Assembly (NCBI RefSeq): GCF_014635985.1
Contig: NZ_BMDT01000002.1
Span: 1-64,000, forward strand
Direction: 5' to 3'
Length of the DNA stretch: 64,000 nucleotides
Source: Enterococcus alcedinis
Lineage (GTDB): Bacteria; Bacillota; Bacilli; Lactobacillales; Enterococcaceae
The position numbers and the translations under genes are program-made. Within the stretch, counting starts at the first letter, position 1; every line of letters starts with the position of its first letter. Positions 15,303-25,769 of the stretch are shown in pieces. Below the pieces are notes generated by a model that was not told where the DNA came from, did no database searches, and saw only the letters and a program-made list of their open reading frames with translations.

Positions 15303-17177
15303 CTATTCTTTCAATATTTCTTGTGCAATTAATGAAGTATAAGCATCTAAGCCAATCTCATTGGGATGAACACTATCTTCTCTAAACCAAGTTACTTGCC
15401 CTTGGCTACTGTCATACCAGTCAATCAACGTCACATTTTCATACTTGGCTGCCATATCTGCTAATAGACGGTTTACGTCATTTTGCCAACGTTGAGTTGG
15501 AACAAAGACATTGACTAAATAAACTTTTCGATTGCCCAAGACTGCCATTAGTTGCTCAAATTGTCCTTGCGTTGCCGTACCATTTGAACCCAATCCTAAC
15601 AATACGGTATCTTTTAACAACCCTTTATCTTTCAACTTCTGTAAATCTTCTACACTATCGTACAATTGGCGTCCGACAACTGCATCAACAATAATATGAG
15701 GGAAGACTTCTTGTAAGTTCAATGTCGCGCCTAACATTACCGAATCACCAAACGCGGTTATTTCCAATTGTTTACCTCGTATGACTTGTTCTTTCGTCAA
15801 TTGATAGCGAGTCATGATTTGTTGCATTTCTTCTGTTGGTGACTCATTATTTACTGGCTTTTCATTCACTTTTTCTTCTGGTTCTTTAGGATTAATCAAC
15901 GTATCTTTCGCAGCATTTGTATTCTTTTCTACCGCCTCTTGAAACTCTCGTTGTTCTTGCGTAATCAGATTGGCAGGTGCTGTCACAATGCCAAATAATC
16001 CGATTAAAACAACGACTGTCACTAAACTATATTGAATTTTCTTGCCCGTACTCATCGGCTCTTTTAACGTAATAAAAAATTGTTTCAATGTGTCAAAACG
16101 CCATTTAATTTTATTTTTTTCAATAAAACGATAGGACAGTTCACTCAATCCAAAAATCAAAATGAGTTCAATGACTGTATGCAACCAGACATTTTCAGCA
16201 ATATTTTTTACTTTTGCCTCATAAAAAATCATAACTGGAAATTGATATAAATAAATACTATAACTTCGTTGTCCTAAGTAGCTAAAAATTGGATTCGTTA
16301 GCCAACGATTCCAATTCGCACCTGGGTGTGCAATCGTCGCAACTAATACGAGCGCTGCCAAACTAATCAAATAAAGACCACCATAATACACAAACGAATA
16401 ACGCGCATCTAAAAAGAAAAAAGCGAGAATTAATGTAGATAACGAGATACCTCCTGCGAGATTCAGAACCCTTTTTGCTTGAATGGGGATTTTTTCGCTT
16501 AGTTGAGTACTCGGCCATAAAAATGCGAGAAGACTACCGAGCCAAATTGAAAACAGACGTGTATCAGTCCCATAGTAAACACGAGTCGGGTCACTGCCTG
16601 GTTGGTATAAAATCGCCATTAGGATTGCCGATACAAGGGTACCAATGAAGAGAAATTTCGCAATATTTTGTTTTTTAGGGACGAATTTCATTAGTAGGAT
16701 AAATAAAATTGGCCAAATCAAATAATTTTGCCCTTCGACTGCCAATGACCATAAATGGGTGAAAGGCGATTCATTATTAAAACGATCAAAATACGACATC
16801 CCATTACTGATTTGCCACCAGTTATTTACATAAGTTAGACTACTCAAAAAAATGGCTCGTAAATTATCGAGTAAGTTTCGTTGAAATAAAGTAATGTAGG
16901 CTGTCGACCCAAGCAATAGCGTAACCAAAGCAGGATAGAGTCGTTTAATCCTTCTTACATAAAATGATTTTAGGTCAATTCTTCCATTTGATTGCCACTC
17001 TTGTCGTAATAAATCAGTAATTAAATAACCTGAAATGACAAAAAAAACAGGCACACCTAAATAACCACCGCGCATTTTTCCAGGCATTAAATGATAAAAT
17101 ATCACACCAATAACGGCTAACGCTCGTAAGCCATCCAGTCCTGTGATATATCTTCTTTTTTTCTGTTGATTTTCCAT
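15303..17177 (-). CDS. oatA: OatA-type acyltransferase (peptidoglycan O-acetyltransferase family)
   Basis: The 624-aa membrane protein has an N-terminal acyltransferase-3 domain (YITGLDGLRALAVIGVIFYHL and GGYLGVPVFFVISGYLITDLL, about ten membrane segments to residue 400) and a C-terminal extracytoplasmic SGNH hydrolase domain with block I TAFGDSVMLGA, block III GLGSNG and the Asp-x-x-His dyad DSVHPNE. This is the OatA layout, where acetyl groups are moved to MurNAc O6 and give lysozyme resistance. Other targets cannot be excluded. The ATG follows GAGGGAAG. A family B element forms the 3' end. Confidence 0.88.
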   Translation of the reverse strand: MENQQKKRRYITGLDGLRALAVIGVIFYHLMPGKMRGGYLGVPVFFVISGYLITDLLRQEWQSNGRIDLKSFYVRRIKRLYPALVTLLLGSTAYITLFQRNLLDNLRAIFLSSLTYVNNWWQISNGMSYFDRFNNESPFTHLWSLAVEGQNYLIWPILFILLMKFVPKKQNIAKFLFIGTLVSAILMAILYQPGSDPTRVYYGTDTRLFSIWLGSLLAFLWPSTQLSEKIPIQAKRVLNLAGGISLSTLILAFFFLDARYSFVYYGGLYLISLAALVLVATIAHPGANWNRWLTNPIFSYLGQRSYSIYLYQFPVMIFYEAKVKNIAENVWLHTVIELILIFGLSELSYRFIEKNKIKWRFDTLKQFFITLKEPMSTGKKIQYSLVTVVVLIGLFGIVTAPANLITQEQREFQEAVEKNTNAAKDTLINPKEPEEKVNEKPVNNESPTEEMQQIMTRYQLTKEQVIRGKQLEITAFGDSVMLGATLNLQEVFPHIIVDAVVGRQLYDSVEDLQKLKDKGLLKDTVLLGLGSNGTATQGQFEQLMAVLGNRKVYLVNVFVPTQRWQNDVNRLLADMAAKYENVTLIDWYDSSQGQVTWFREDSVHPNEIGLDAYTSLIAQEILKE

Positions 17178-17333
17178 GGTGCTTCCCTCTTATCTCAGCA
17201 ATTTCTTCTTTATCTATCATGCCATAAAAAAGCAAAAAAATCTCATTCAATTTGGCTCTTTAGGAAAAATTAATGGATTCATTTTTTACAGCATCGGTAA
17301 CATTTAAGCGCTTCTTGCTTTAGCTTCCTAAGC

Positions 17334-17366
17334 AAAAAAAATAGTAGGGTGTTCGACCCCTACTAA
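17334..17366 (-). terminator. Terminator beyond the yitT-like gene and its repeats
   Basis: On the minus strand AGTAGGGG..CCCTACT is followed by eight T. It lies about 300 nt after the yitT-like stop, past the family A repeats. Confidence 0.8.
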
Positions 17367-17430
17367 AAATTCAGTATTAAGTAAATAATTTTTACTACAC
17401 ACTTTAAAAAAACCTTCGATAATCGGTATT

Positions 17431-17652
17431 TCTAAAGCTGACATTCAGAAATAAGCCAATTTTGGAAAAAATGAAAAAACCATTTTCTTCCCAGATACTT
17501 GCTTATTTTTCATGTCAAAACGCTTTACAAATAACCTTGTTCGAATCAGTATTGATTGAGCAGTGACTCGGTAATAAGCCTGAATCTTTTTGAAAGTAAA
17601 AAACACTTTCAAACGATTCTTTGCTTATTACTCGTCACTAACACTCAATAAA
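17431..17652 (-). repeat. Family A palindromic repeats, copies A1 and A2 in tandem
   Basis: Two hairpins of about 100 nt lie head to tail. A1 (17431-17528) pairs TCTAAAGC..AAATAAGCC with GCTTATTTT..CGCTTTA. A2 (17551-17652) pairs ATTGAGCAGTGACTCGG and TAATAAGC with GCTTATTACTCGTCACT and CTCAAT; its tip is TTTTTGAAAG..CTTTCAAACG. A2 shares long segments with A4 at 36333 and A5 at 42505. Both lie between the yitT-like stop and its terminator, so they would form a structured 3' UTR. No gene is seen in 17178-17662 otherwise. Confidence 0.75.
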
Positions 17653-17662
17653 TAACCTTGTT

Positions 17663-18538
17663 CTACAAATCTTCTTCGTAAAATCGGCCTAGTATTTGAA
17701 CGTTTTCGGAGATGCTGACGAAGGATTTTGGATCGTTTTCTTTCATGATTTGTTTTAATATTGGTAACTCAAAGCGGGTTACAACGGTGATCAAGACTTT
17801 CTTTTGATCATGACGGAACGCGCCTTCTGCTTCGTTAATGATTGTAATCCCACGACGTAAGTTTTTATGAATGCCATGAATGACGGCATCTGCTTCTGAA
17901 GTGATAATCATGACTTGCATTTTCTTTTGCTTCGTATAGACGGCATCCGTCACTTTACCACTAATAAAAATTGCTAGCGCGCTATATAATGCCGATTGCC
18001 AACCAAATAAAAGACCAGCTGCAACCATAATCATTGAGTTAAAAATAATCGATAGTGAGCCAATTGTTTTCCCCGTTTTCCGACGTATCGAAATAGTGAT
18101 AAAGTCGAGTCCTCCTGATGAGGAATTGCTTTTTAAGATGTAACCGTTAGCTGCTCCTAATAATACACCACCAAAAATCGCATTGATCGTCGGATCGGTC
18201 GATAGGACTTGATTGGGGATAATCTGCATGAACAATGACGTAAAGGCTACCGTCATCCCTGTGTAAAGCGTAAATTTCGGGCTGATTTTATACCAACCTA
18301 ATAAGAATAGTGGGACATTCAATAAGAGTAATACAATAGATAATGGTAATTCCACGCCAATCATTTGTGTCGATAATCGACTAATAATTTGAGCAATTCC
18401 CGTGACCCCACTTGAGTAAATATTTCCTGAATCATAGAAGAAACTGACTGCCACTGCTGCTGCGATTGCATATACAACGGAGGTTGAAGCCTTTGCCGCA
18501 TATTTTGACCAAGGAACCTCCTGAAACCATCGAACCAT
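17663..18538 (-). CDS. YitT-family membrane protein (DUF161/DUF2179)
   Basis: The 291-aa product has five or six membrane segments (first SVVYAIAAAVAVSFFY; GVTGIAQIISRL; SIVLLLLNVPLFLLGW; GGLDFITISIRRKTG) and a C-terminal cytosolic DUF2179 domain (MQVMIITSEADAVIHGIHKNLRRGITIINEAEGAF). YitT proteins are widespread in Firmicutes and of unknown transport function. The ATG at 18538 lacks a strong RBS. The 3' UTR consists of family A palindromes. Confidence 0.9.
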   Translation of the reverse strand: MVRWFQEVPWSKYAAKASTSVVYAIAAAVAVSFFYDSGNIYSSGVTGIAQIISRLSTQMIGVELPLSIVLLLLNVPLFLLGWYKISPKFTLYTGMTVAFTSLFMQIIPNQVLSTDPTINAIFGGVLLGAANGYILKSNSSSGGLDFITISIRRKTGKTIGSLSIIFNSMIMVAAGLLFGWQSALYSALAIFISGKVTDAVYTKQKKMQVMIITSEADAVIHGIHKNLRRGITIINEAEGAFRHDQKKVLITVVTRFELPILKQIMKENDPKSFVSISENVQILGRFYEEDL

Positions 18539-18610
18539 TTTTTTATTAGCCTCGCTTTATATCAATTTTTTTATCATATTCATTATACGCTTTTTTATTA
18601 AAAATAAAAC

Positions 18611-18658
18611 AAGCAATTGGTACAAATGAGGATTTCTCCCCAAATGCACCAATTGCTT
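18611..18658 (-). terminator. hisS-aspS operon terminator
   Basis: AAGCAATTGGT and ACCAATTGCTT (11-bp perfect arms, 26-nt loop) lie just past aspS, with GTTTTATTTTT following on the minus strand. Confidence 0.75.
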
Positions 18659-18667
18659 AATCAAATC

Positions 18668-20437
18668 TTATTCTTGTTCGACAGTTACATCGATACCTAA
18701 TTCAAATAATTGTAATGGTGCGACTGTGCTTGGCGCTGAAGACATTGGATCCATTGCACGACCATTTTTAGGGAAAGCAATCACTTCACGAATATTCTCT
18801 TCACCTGCAAGTAACATCACTAAGCGGTCTAGACCTAACGCGATACCACCGTGTGGCGGGAAACCGTAGTCTAATGCATCTAATAAGAAACCAAATTGGT
18901 TTTGCATTTCGCGATGTGAGAAGCCTAATGTTTCAAACATTTGCTCTTGCAATTCACGAGTGTGGATACGTAGCGAACCGCCACCTAACTCGTAACCATT
19001 TAAGACAATATCGTATGCTTGTGCATGAACTTTGCTTGGGTCTGTCGCAAGTAAGGCAATATCTTCTTCTTTTGGTAACGTGAACGGATGGTGAGCAGAA
19101 ACAAAACGGCCCGCTTCAGCATCGTGTTCAAATTGTGGCCAATCAATCACCCATAGGAAATTGAATTGCTCTTCATTGATTAACTCTAACTCTTGACCAA
19201 AACGTGAACGTAACGCACCTAAAGCTGCAGAAACAACTTCAAAGCTATCGGCACCAAACATTAATAAGTCACCGACTTCAGCATTTGTTGCAGTAATAAT
19301 ATCATCTGTTGCTTCAACTAAGAATTTCGCGATTGGGCCTTTTAAGCCGTCCTCTTCCACTTTTAACCAAGCTAAACCTTTGGCACCGTATTGTGCAACA
19401 AAAGTTCCTAAGTTGTCCATGTCTTTACGTGAATATTTCGCTGCAGCACCTTTGGCATTTAACGCTTTGACAACTCCACCATTTGATAGAGCCATTTGGA
19501 AGACTTTAAAATCAATGTCTTTCACTGTTTCAGAAAGATCAATTAATTCCATATCAAAACGTGTATCTGGTTTGTCGCTACCGTAACGGTTCATCGCATC
19601 TTGCCAAGAAATACGTGGGAATGGCGCTGTAATGTCTTGCCCTTTCACGTCTTTCATGACTTTGACTAACATTTCTTCCGTCATTGTTTGAATTTCTTCT
19701 GCCGTTAAGAACGTGCTCTCAATATCGACTTGCGTAAATTCAGGTTGACGGTCGCCACGTAAATCTTCGTCACGGAAACAACGAACGATTTGGTAATAAC
19801 GGTCAAAACCAGCATTCATCAATAATTGTTTAAAGATTTGTGGTGATTGTGGTAAAGCGTAAAAATGACCTGGGTGAACACGCGATGGGACTAAATAGTC
19901 ACGCGCGCCTTCTGGTGTTGATTTCGCTAAGTATGGTGTTTCGATATCTAAGTAATCTTGGCTATCTAAATATTCGCGAATCGAACGTGTTGTTTTCGCA
20001 CGCATCATAATGTTTTGTGTCATGCGCGGACGACGTAAGTCTAAGTAACGGTATTTCATACGAGACTCATCACCAACATTGGCATCATCTTCGATTGGGA
20101 AAGCTGGTGTTTTCGCTTTGCTTAAAATCGTAATTTGATCAGCCATTACTTCAAATTCGCCGGTTTTCATTTTCGGGTTAACAGCTTCTGGTGCACGAGC
20201 AATCACTTTTCCGCTAATTTCAATCACGTATTCGCTACGACAAGTATCCGCTGTTTCCCATGCTTCTTTTGATAATTCTGGGTTAAAAACAACTTGAACG
20301 ATGCCTTCACGGTCACGTAAATCGATAAAGATTACGCCTCCTAAGTCACGACGCTTTTGCACCCAACCTTTTAATACTACTGTTTGTTCTAAATGCTCTT
20401 TTGAAACTAAGCCATTATAGACTGTTCTTTTAGCCAT
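18668..20437 (-). CDS. aspS: Aspartyl-tRNA synthetase
   Basis: The 589-aa class II synthetase has an N-terminal OB anticodon domain ([26 protein letters not shown]), motif 2 ([20 protein letters not shown]), the bacterial GAD insert and motif 3 ([15 protein letters not shown]). It charges tRNA-Asp in the cytosol. It lies one base beyond hisS, in the same transcript, under the T-box leader whose specifier appears to be the Asp codon GAC. Confidence 0.98.
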   Translation of the reverse strand: MAKRTVYNGLVSKEHLEQTVVLKGWVQKRRDLGGVIFIDLRDREGIVQVVFNPELSKEAWETADTCRSEYVIEISGKVIARAPEAVNPKMKTGEFEVMADQITILSKAKTPAFPIEDDANVGDESRMKYRYLDLRRPRMTQNIMMRAKTTRSIREYLDSQDYLDIETPYLAKSTPEGARDYLVPSRVHPGHFYALPQSPQIFKQLLMNAGFDRYYQIVRCFRDEDLRGDRQPEFTQVDIESTFLTAEEIQTMTEEMLVKVMKDVKGQDITAPFPRISWQDAMNRYGSDKPDTRFDMELIDLSETVKDIDFKVFQMALSNGGVVKALNAKGAAAKYSRKDMDNLGTFVAQYGAKGLAWLKVEEDGLKGPIAKFLVEATDDIITATNAEVGDLLMFGADSFEVVSAALGALRSRFGQELELINEEQFNFLWVIDWPQFEHDAEAGRFVSAHHPFTLPKEEDIALLATDPSKVHAQAYDIVLNGYELGGGSLRIHTRELQEQMFETLGFSHREMQNQFGFLLDALDYGFPPHGGIALGLDRLVMLLAGEENIREVIAFPKNGRAMDPMSSAPSTVAPLQLFELGIDVTVEQE

Positions 20438-20438
20438 T

Positions 20439-21737
20439 TTATTCTCCCTCTTCTTTCGTCATCTGGTCATAAACTGCACCAAAATCTTCGTAAATTGCCG
20501 TTAATGGCACTTGAATTTCTTTACGTGTCGCCATTGCTTTGACGTTAATCATACCTGACTCTAATTCACTTTCGCCTAATGTTAAAACGAGTGTCGCATT
20601 TAATCGATCGGCTGTTTTAAATTGACCTTTCGCTTTACGGTTTAACACATCACGATCGGCTGAAAAACCTGCTTGGCGAATTTTTTGAACGACTTTTAAC
20701 GCCTCAAGATTGACTACTTCACCAAGATTGACTACGTATGCATCTAATTGGTGGCTCGTTGGTAACTCGACACCTTCCGCTTCTAAAACAAGTAAGACAC
20801 GTTCCATCCCAATCGCAAAACCAAAGCCTGGCGTTTCTGGTCCACCAAGTTCTGCGACTAATTGATTGTAACGACCACCGGCACAAAGGGTATTTTGTGC
20901 ACCCAATCCTTTAGCGTCACTCATGATTTCAAAAATCGTATGCGTATAATAATCCAACCCACGAACCATATTACTATCGATTTGGTAAGGAACTTCTAGC
21001 GCATCAAGCATCGCTACCACTTCATCAAAATGCTTTTTAGCCGGTTCACTTAAATAATCCAAAATCGATGGCGCATCGGCCACAAATTGCTTATCACGCT
21101 TGTCTTTACTGTCTAACACACGTAATGGATTTTCATTTAAACGACGTTGCGAATCTTCACTTAATTCGTCTTTCAACGGTGTTAAATAATCGATTAATGC
21201 TTGACGGTAATTTTGACGCGTTTCAGGATCACCTAATGAGTTGATGACTAAATGAAACTCGCTCATGCCTAATTGTTCAAAATAAGCCAACGCCATCATC
21301 ATCGTTTCAACATCAGTTGCTGGATTTTCAGAACCAAATGCCTCTACCCCAATTTGATGGAACTGTCTTAAGCGGCCCTTTTGTGGACGCTCGTAACGAA
21401 ACATTGGGCCAGTATAATAAACTTTGTATGGTTTTGTATATTCTGGTCCGAATAATTTATTTTCAACAAATGAACGAACAACGGGTGCTGTGCCTTCTGG
21501 ACGTAAAGTAATGTGACGGTTTCCTTTGTCATAAAAATCATACATTTCTTTCGTCACGATATCACTTGTATCACCTACACTGCGCGTAATCACTTCAATG
21601 TGCTCAAACATCGGTGTGCGAATTTCTTGGTATTGATAGTCACTAAACAATAAACGAGCCGTCTCTTCAATAAATTGCCACTTCTCGATTTCTCCTGGCA
21701 AAAGGTCAGCTGTGCCTTTTGGGCGTTGATAACTCAT
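20439..21737 (-). CDS. hisS: Histidyl-tRNA synthetase
   Basis: The 432-aa class II synthetase has the HisRS hallmarks [12 protein letters not shown] (motif 2 region), [18 protein letters not shown]-type segment, [11 protein letters not shown] (histidine A motif) and [15 protein letters not shown] (motif 3). It charges tRNA-His. The RBS AAGGAGG is inside the spacer after the T-box terminator. First gene of a hisS-aspS operon, which is common in Firmicutes. Confidence 0.98.
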   Translation of the reverse strand: MSYQRPKGTADLLPGEIEKWQFIEETARLLFSDYQYQEIRTPMFEHIEVITRSVGDTSDIVTKEMYDFYDKGNRHITLRPEGTAPVVRSFVENKLFGPEYTKPYKVYYTGPMFRYERPQKGRLRQFHQIGVEAFGSENPATDVETMMMALAYFEQLGMSEFHLVINSLGDPETRQNYRQALIDYLTPLKDELSEDSQRRLNENPLRVLDSKDKRDKQFVADAPSILDYLSEPAKKHFDEVVAMLDALEVPYQIDSNMVRGLDYYTHTIFEIMSDAKGLGAQNTLCAGGRYNQLVAELGGPETPGFGFAIGMERVLLVLEAEGVELPTSHQLDAYVVNLGEVVNLEALKVVQKIRQAGFSADRDVLNRKAKGQFKTADRLNATLVLTLGESELESGMINVKAMATRKEIQVPLTAIYEDFGAVYDQMTKEEGE

Positions 21738-21760
21738 ACTCTTTCCTCCTTATAAAATAA

Positions 21761-22010
21761 AAAAAACGCCTTATTTCTCTACAGAAATAAGGACGCAATC
21801 ATCTTCACGTGGTACCACCTAACATTCGAAAGTTCGACAAAACAGAACTTTCCTCAAACGATTAACGCTCGTACACGAAGAGGCTTTTCTTCCTCTCATC
21901 TCCAGATTGTCTTTCCGTCGTTTTCCCTTGAATAACTCTCAGCCACGGTTATTCTCTCTAATAAGTCAAAAACAGACATACTCGATCCTTCATCGATTTT
22001 CTTTAATAGT
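21761..22010 (-). ncRNA. T-box leader of the hisS-aspS operon, Asp-like specifier
   Basis: The leader contains the invariant T-box sequence AGGTGGTACCACG (21808-21820), followed by the antiterminator/terminator region ending in a GC-rich stem and T8 (21761-21796). Stem I shows AGTA (21979-21982), an apical hairpin GAATAAC..GTTATTC, and the segment GGAAAGACAATC on the 3' side. By comparison with the glyQS T-box pattern (GAAA-codon-A) the specifier is GAC (21909-21911), an Asp codon. No His codon occupies that position. Uncharged tRNA would promote readthrough into hisS-aspS. Confidence 0.93.
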
Positions 22011-22017
22011 AGTTCCA

Positions 22018-22046
22018 ACATTACAAGAAAATTCCATGAAAGTCAA
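22018..22046 (-). promoter_or_regulatory. hisS-aspS promoter
   Basis: On the minus strand TTGACT (22041-22046) and TAATGT (22018-22023) are spaced 17 bp, placing the start of the T-box leader close to 22010. Confidence 0.7.
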
Positions 22047-22137
22047 GTGAATCTTTGAATAATCACTAGAAGATAACGTAACAAAAGGATGCTCTTTCGA
22101 AAAACGACACGAAGTTCTCAGAGTAAAGCAACTTTTT

Positions 22138-22602
22138 TCACATCGATTCTTTTCGTTGGAAATAAAAAGCAAGATAAAAGATTGCGGTTAAAAGACACAA
22201 ACCACTTGACCAAAATCGCAAATTCTCTTGGAATAAAAACAACCATAAAATGGCAACAATCGTTGGAATATTAATCTTCCCTTTAAAGAACAGTTGCTGT
22301 TTACTTTGATAGACAAAAGCAAGTATGTGAATCACTAAAACTACCGCCAAAACCGTCCATAAAATCAAGACGTTTTGATTACCCCTTAAGTTCATTCCAC
22401 CAAAGGTTCCCATGTGGACATCGACGGCTTCTGGCACAAGAAAAATCGGTAAATTAGCAGCCACTAACGCCAACAAAACATTTAATAATGCAAAACCAAT
22501 CGGATACGTTTTCTTTTCCTTCTTCAAATAGGCATTCGTATACAAATAATTCATCGTCCATTTGCCTTTGACATAATCCAACAAATTCGTTTGTTTATCC
22601 AT
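22138..22602 (-). CDS. Integral membrane protein of unknown function
   Basis: The 154-aa product has about four hydrophobic helices (FALLNVLLALVAANLPIFLV; LILWTVLAVVLVIHILAFVY; INIPTIVAILWLFLF; LCLLTAIFYLAFYF) after a soluble 30-residue N-terminus. No family was recognised. The ATG follows GAAAGGAAGG. It is divergent from the two-component system at 22770 and ends close to the promoter of the hisS leader. No terminator is obvious. Confidence 0.75.
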   Translation of the reverse strand: MDKQTNLLDYVKGKWTMNYLYTNAYLKKEKKTYPIGFALLNVLLALVAANLPIFLVPEAVDVHMGTFGGMNLRGNQNVLILWTVLAVVLVIHILAFVYQSKQQLFFKGKINIPTIVAILWLFLFQENLRFWSSGLCLLTAIFYLAFYFQRKESM

Positions 22603-22732
22603 GGTGATCCTTCCTTTCGGTGAATGCGCGAGTCAATTATTCCTAACTTTAGTATAAACGATGACTGCTTGACTTTCATGAGTAAAACTGGAAAAACAGA
22701 CGTTTCCTCTAGACTTCTAACAACCATCATTG

Positions 22733-22752
22733 TTATGATAATAGTATCATAA
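22733..22752. promoter_or_regulatory. Palindrome upstream of the two-component system
   Basis: TTATGATA-ATAG-TATCATAA is a perfect 8-bp inverted repeat just upstream of the kinase start, overlapping a TATGAT -10-like box. It may be a response-regulator operator; the binding protein is inferred from position only. Confidence 0.45.
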
Positions 22753-22769
22753 TCAATGGAGCTGAAATC

Positions 22770-24666
22770 ATGAAAAAAGGCTTACCTACCGCAATTTTAA
22801 TCTTATCGTGGGCGATTATTACTGGCCTATTACTCGATTCTTTTTCTGTTTTTTCCGTTAATAACGATGGACTATTAGCGATTGGTCTAAGCTTATCCTA
22901 TTTAACGATAGGCAGTTTCATTTTCTTGCAATTAATCAATCAACCTTTTAGCGATTCTTTTGTTTATCTAACAACGTCACTCGCCTTCTCCTCACTCTTA
23001 TTGCATGCCAATCTTCCTATATACTATGACTTAGGCGTTTTTTTCTTATGTCTTTTCCCATTTTCACTTTTGTTCTTTCTTTATGCTTTTATCCAATCAA
23101 ATCATCCCACGAAACTGATGAAGCGCTTGGTTCTTCTTGCACTCCTTGGTGGCTTCGTTGCTTACTCTTTTTTTATCAATCAATGGACTCAGCAAACATT
23201 ACTTCTTTTCTTTCTTTTTTCAGCCGTCCTCTCACTACGAATGATTCAACAAGAAAAACAATTGTTTTTTGATCGATTCACGTTTCAGTTATTACGTATC
23301 GGAGTCGTTGCTAGTTTTACGCCCTTAATCTTTCTTTTCACTCGTTCTTTCTTTTTTACAAATATCGTTAATTGGCGTCTTGCTTCTATGACTGTCTCGC
23401 TATTTATTTTCCCCACAGTGATTGTTTTTATTTTGATTCATCAAAAAATGTTGAAACTTCCTACGCTAATTCTTGAATTTTTTATTTTACTCTTCTGCTG
23501 CCTATTAATTGTTTCTGTTTTTCAAATATTACCAATTTCAAGCTCTACAAACACAGCCATCTGGTTACGAGTTTGACTTTTACTATAATCAGAAAATGGC
23601 ACACCCTTCAACGGAAACAACTGCAGCAGCAACAACGAACACTTTCAAAAGAACAAAGCGATTTATTGAATCAAGTAACGTATTCTGATTTTTTGCATAA
23701 TGTCTCTACACTTCTAACTAGTCGTTTATGCGAGCTGACTCAAAGTGAAAACTTTTTATTTTTGACTCAAAAAAAGAATGAAATCATGACACTAAGTCAA
23801 AAGGGCTGGCTCACGAAAGAAGACGTAATGCCCCTACTACCTGATTTCTACACAACTTCCAAAGTTGTTGAGCGAAACAATCAATCATTCAAAGCTTTAC
23901 GTGTCCGACAAGCCGAACAGATACTGTGGCTGTTTTTTGAACAATCGTTAGACAATGCTTCTGATGTAGAAATCACCGCTTTTCTTCAACAATATTCGGT
24001 GATTACCAAAACGGTTCGTCTGTTACACGATGCACAAAAACAAACTATACGCATTACTTACATGACGAGGTGTTGCAAACGATTATTGCGTTAAATACCT
24101 TGATGCACCAACTAGAAGGTGACGCAGAAATAATGGAACTAATCACACTCGAATTTACTAAATTGATTGCATCGATTCGAAACGAGATTTTCAACACGGC
24201 ACCTTCGACCTTGTATCATATTCCATTCGAAGACAACGTGGCCATTTTAATCCAGGATTTTAACCAACGCTATCCTGATCGCCATTTTCAATTGCGCCAT
24301 CGCGTCTCACAACAACCGCCAGAATTTGTCATCGCACCAATTTATCGTATCATCAAAGAATTAAACGAAAACAGCGCCAAACATGCACACGGAACGCTCG
24401 TCGAAACAACGCTTGAAATCACAGCCGGTAATTTGACACTAACCGTTGAAGATGATGGTATCGGCATTGCTTCCTTAGAATACTTAGAAAAAGAGCTGAT
24501 TCATAAAAAAGGGCATATTGGCTTGCTTTCGATTAAGAATGATGTCAATTGGCTAAATGGGACATTTGAAATGATTCCATCTGAAAAACACTCTACTGGA
24601 ACAAAGATCAAAACGACAATCCCTTTAGAAGTCATGGAGGTTACAAATGAAAATACTATTAGTTGA
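22770..24666 (+). pseudogene. Membrane sensor histidine kinase (ComP/NarL class), two frameshifts
   Basis: Three consecutive frames form one kinase. The first (to 23576) is an N-terminal region with about seven membrane helices. The second (23573-24094) is a cytosolic linker with a coiled coil. The third carries the HisKA_3 phosphoacceptor motif LHDEVLQTI and the HATPase_c N box NENSAKHA and G boxes DDGIGI and HIGLLSI. Each junction shifts the frame by -1: near 23573 (GAGTTTGAC, one T short) and near 24052 (CGCATTAC, one base short of CGCAATTAC). Restoring two bases gives 632 codons. As sequenced, no functional kinase can be made. Confidence 0.82.
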
Positions 24667-25255
24667 TGATCATTATTTAATCGGAAAAAGTTTAGAACTC
24701 ACTTTGAATAAATACGAAAGCGTGACGGACTTTAAACATTTGATCGACCCATCTTTAACGCTTGAAACTGTCAAAAAGTACCAACCTTCCATCGTCCTGA
24801 TGGATATTCATATGGGCGAATACAATGGTATTGAACTGGCTGAACAAGTCATCGCAAACTTCTCAAGTAAAATCATTTTCCTGTCAGGCTTTAATTTAGT
24901 CGAATACCATGAACAAGCACAAGCGATTGGTGCCTATGGCTTTTTCAGTAAAAATCTACCCATTGACCAACTGATTACCCAGCTTGAAAAAGTCCATTTC
25001 GATAATGTCTTCGTTTTTCCAAAAGAGAACGAGCAAGAACGGCTTTATCGCAGCTTAAGCCCACGTGAAAAAGAGATTCTACAACTGCTCGCACAAGGCG
25101 TCAAACAAACAGCGATTGCTGATGAATTAGCGATTAGTGATCGAACGGTCCGTAACCATATTTATACGATTAACGAAAAACTAGAAACAACTTCGGCTTT
25201 AACTTCCGTCATCAAAGCGATTGAATTAGGAATCGTTCGAGTGAAATTGCAATAA
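24647..25255 (+). CDS. NarL/LuxR-family response regulator
   Basis: The 202-aa product has a receiver domain (KILLVDDHYLIG, phosphoacceptor Asp in IVLMDIHMGEY near residue 53, FLSGF and FSKNLP) and a C-terminal LuxR-type HTH (LSPREKEILQLLAQGVKQTAIADELAISDRTVRNHI). It should bind DNA as a dimer when phosphorylated. The start overlaps the kinase 3' end by 20 nt with a GGAGG RBS. The gene is intact although its cognate kinase is broken. Confidence 0.95.
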   Translation: MKILLVDDHYLIGKSLELTLNKYESVTDFKHLIDPSLTLETVKKYQPSIVLMDIHMGEYNGIELAEQVIANFSSKIIFLSGFNLVEYHEQAQAIGAYGFFSKNLPIDQLITQLEKVHFDNVFVFPKENEQERLYRSLSPREKEILQLLAQGVKQTAIADELAISDRTVRNHIYTINEKLETTSALTSVIKAIELGIVRVKLQ

Positions 25256-25325
25256 TATTTTCGAAACATTTCGGTGATTTGTGCTAAACTAAAGGTACTA
25301 CTAATCCAATTTAAAGGAGTTTCCT

Positions 25326-25769
25326 ATGACTTATTCTGGTTATTTACGACAACCCCATTACTACGAAACAGATCAAATGGGGATTATTCATCACTCCAAT
25401 TACATTCGCTGGTTTGAAGAAGCCCGTGTTGATTGGCTGACATTTTTAGATGTGCCTTATTATAAAATTGAAGCAGCTGGGATTATCATTCCTGTTTTAG
25501 CTGTCAGTTGCGACTATAAAGAAATGATTCGTTATGAAGATCAAGTACGGATTGAGGTCACAATTGATAAATATACCGGCACGCGTTTAGATTTTTCTTA
25601 TGAGATTTTCAATCAAACAACCAATCAACTCTTAACAGTCGGAACAAGTAAACATTGTTTCTTAAGTAAAGAAAACAATCGCTTGCTTCAATTAAAACGT
25701 AGTCACCCTGAAATCCATCACATTTTCTTAGAAACATTTGAACAGCAAAAAGGACAAACCAATGATTAG
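25326..25769 (+). CDS. Acyl-CoA thioesterase (4HBT hot-dog family)
   Basis: The 147-aa product has the 4HBT/YbgC signature YYETDQMGIIHHSNYIRWFEEAR with the catalytic Asp and paired His, then a hot-dog fold (FSYEIFNQTTNQLLTVGTSKHCFL). These enzymes hydrolyse acyl-CoA or acyl-ACP thioesters in the cytosol; the substrate is not predictable. An AAAGGAG RBS precedes it. The stop overlaps the next gene's start by 8 nt, indicating a two-gene operon. Confidence 0.9.
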   Translation: MTYSGYLRQPHYYETDQMGIIHHSNYIRWFEEARVDWLTFLDVPYYKIEAAGIIIPVLAVSCDYKEMIRYEDQVRIEVTIDKYTGTRLDFSYEIFNQTTNQLLTVGTSKHCFLSKENNRLLQLKRSHPEIHHIFLETFEQQKGQTND

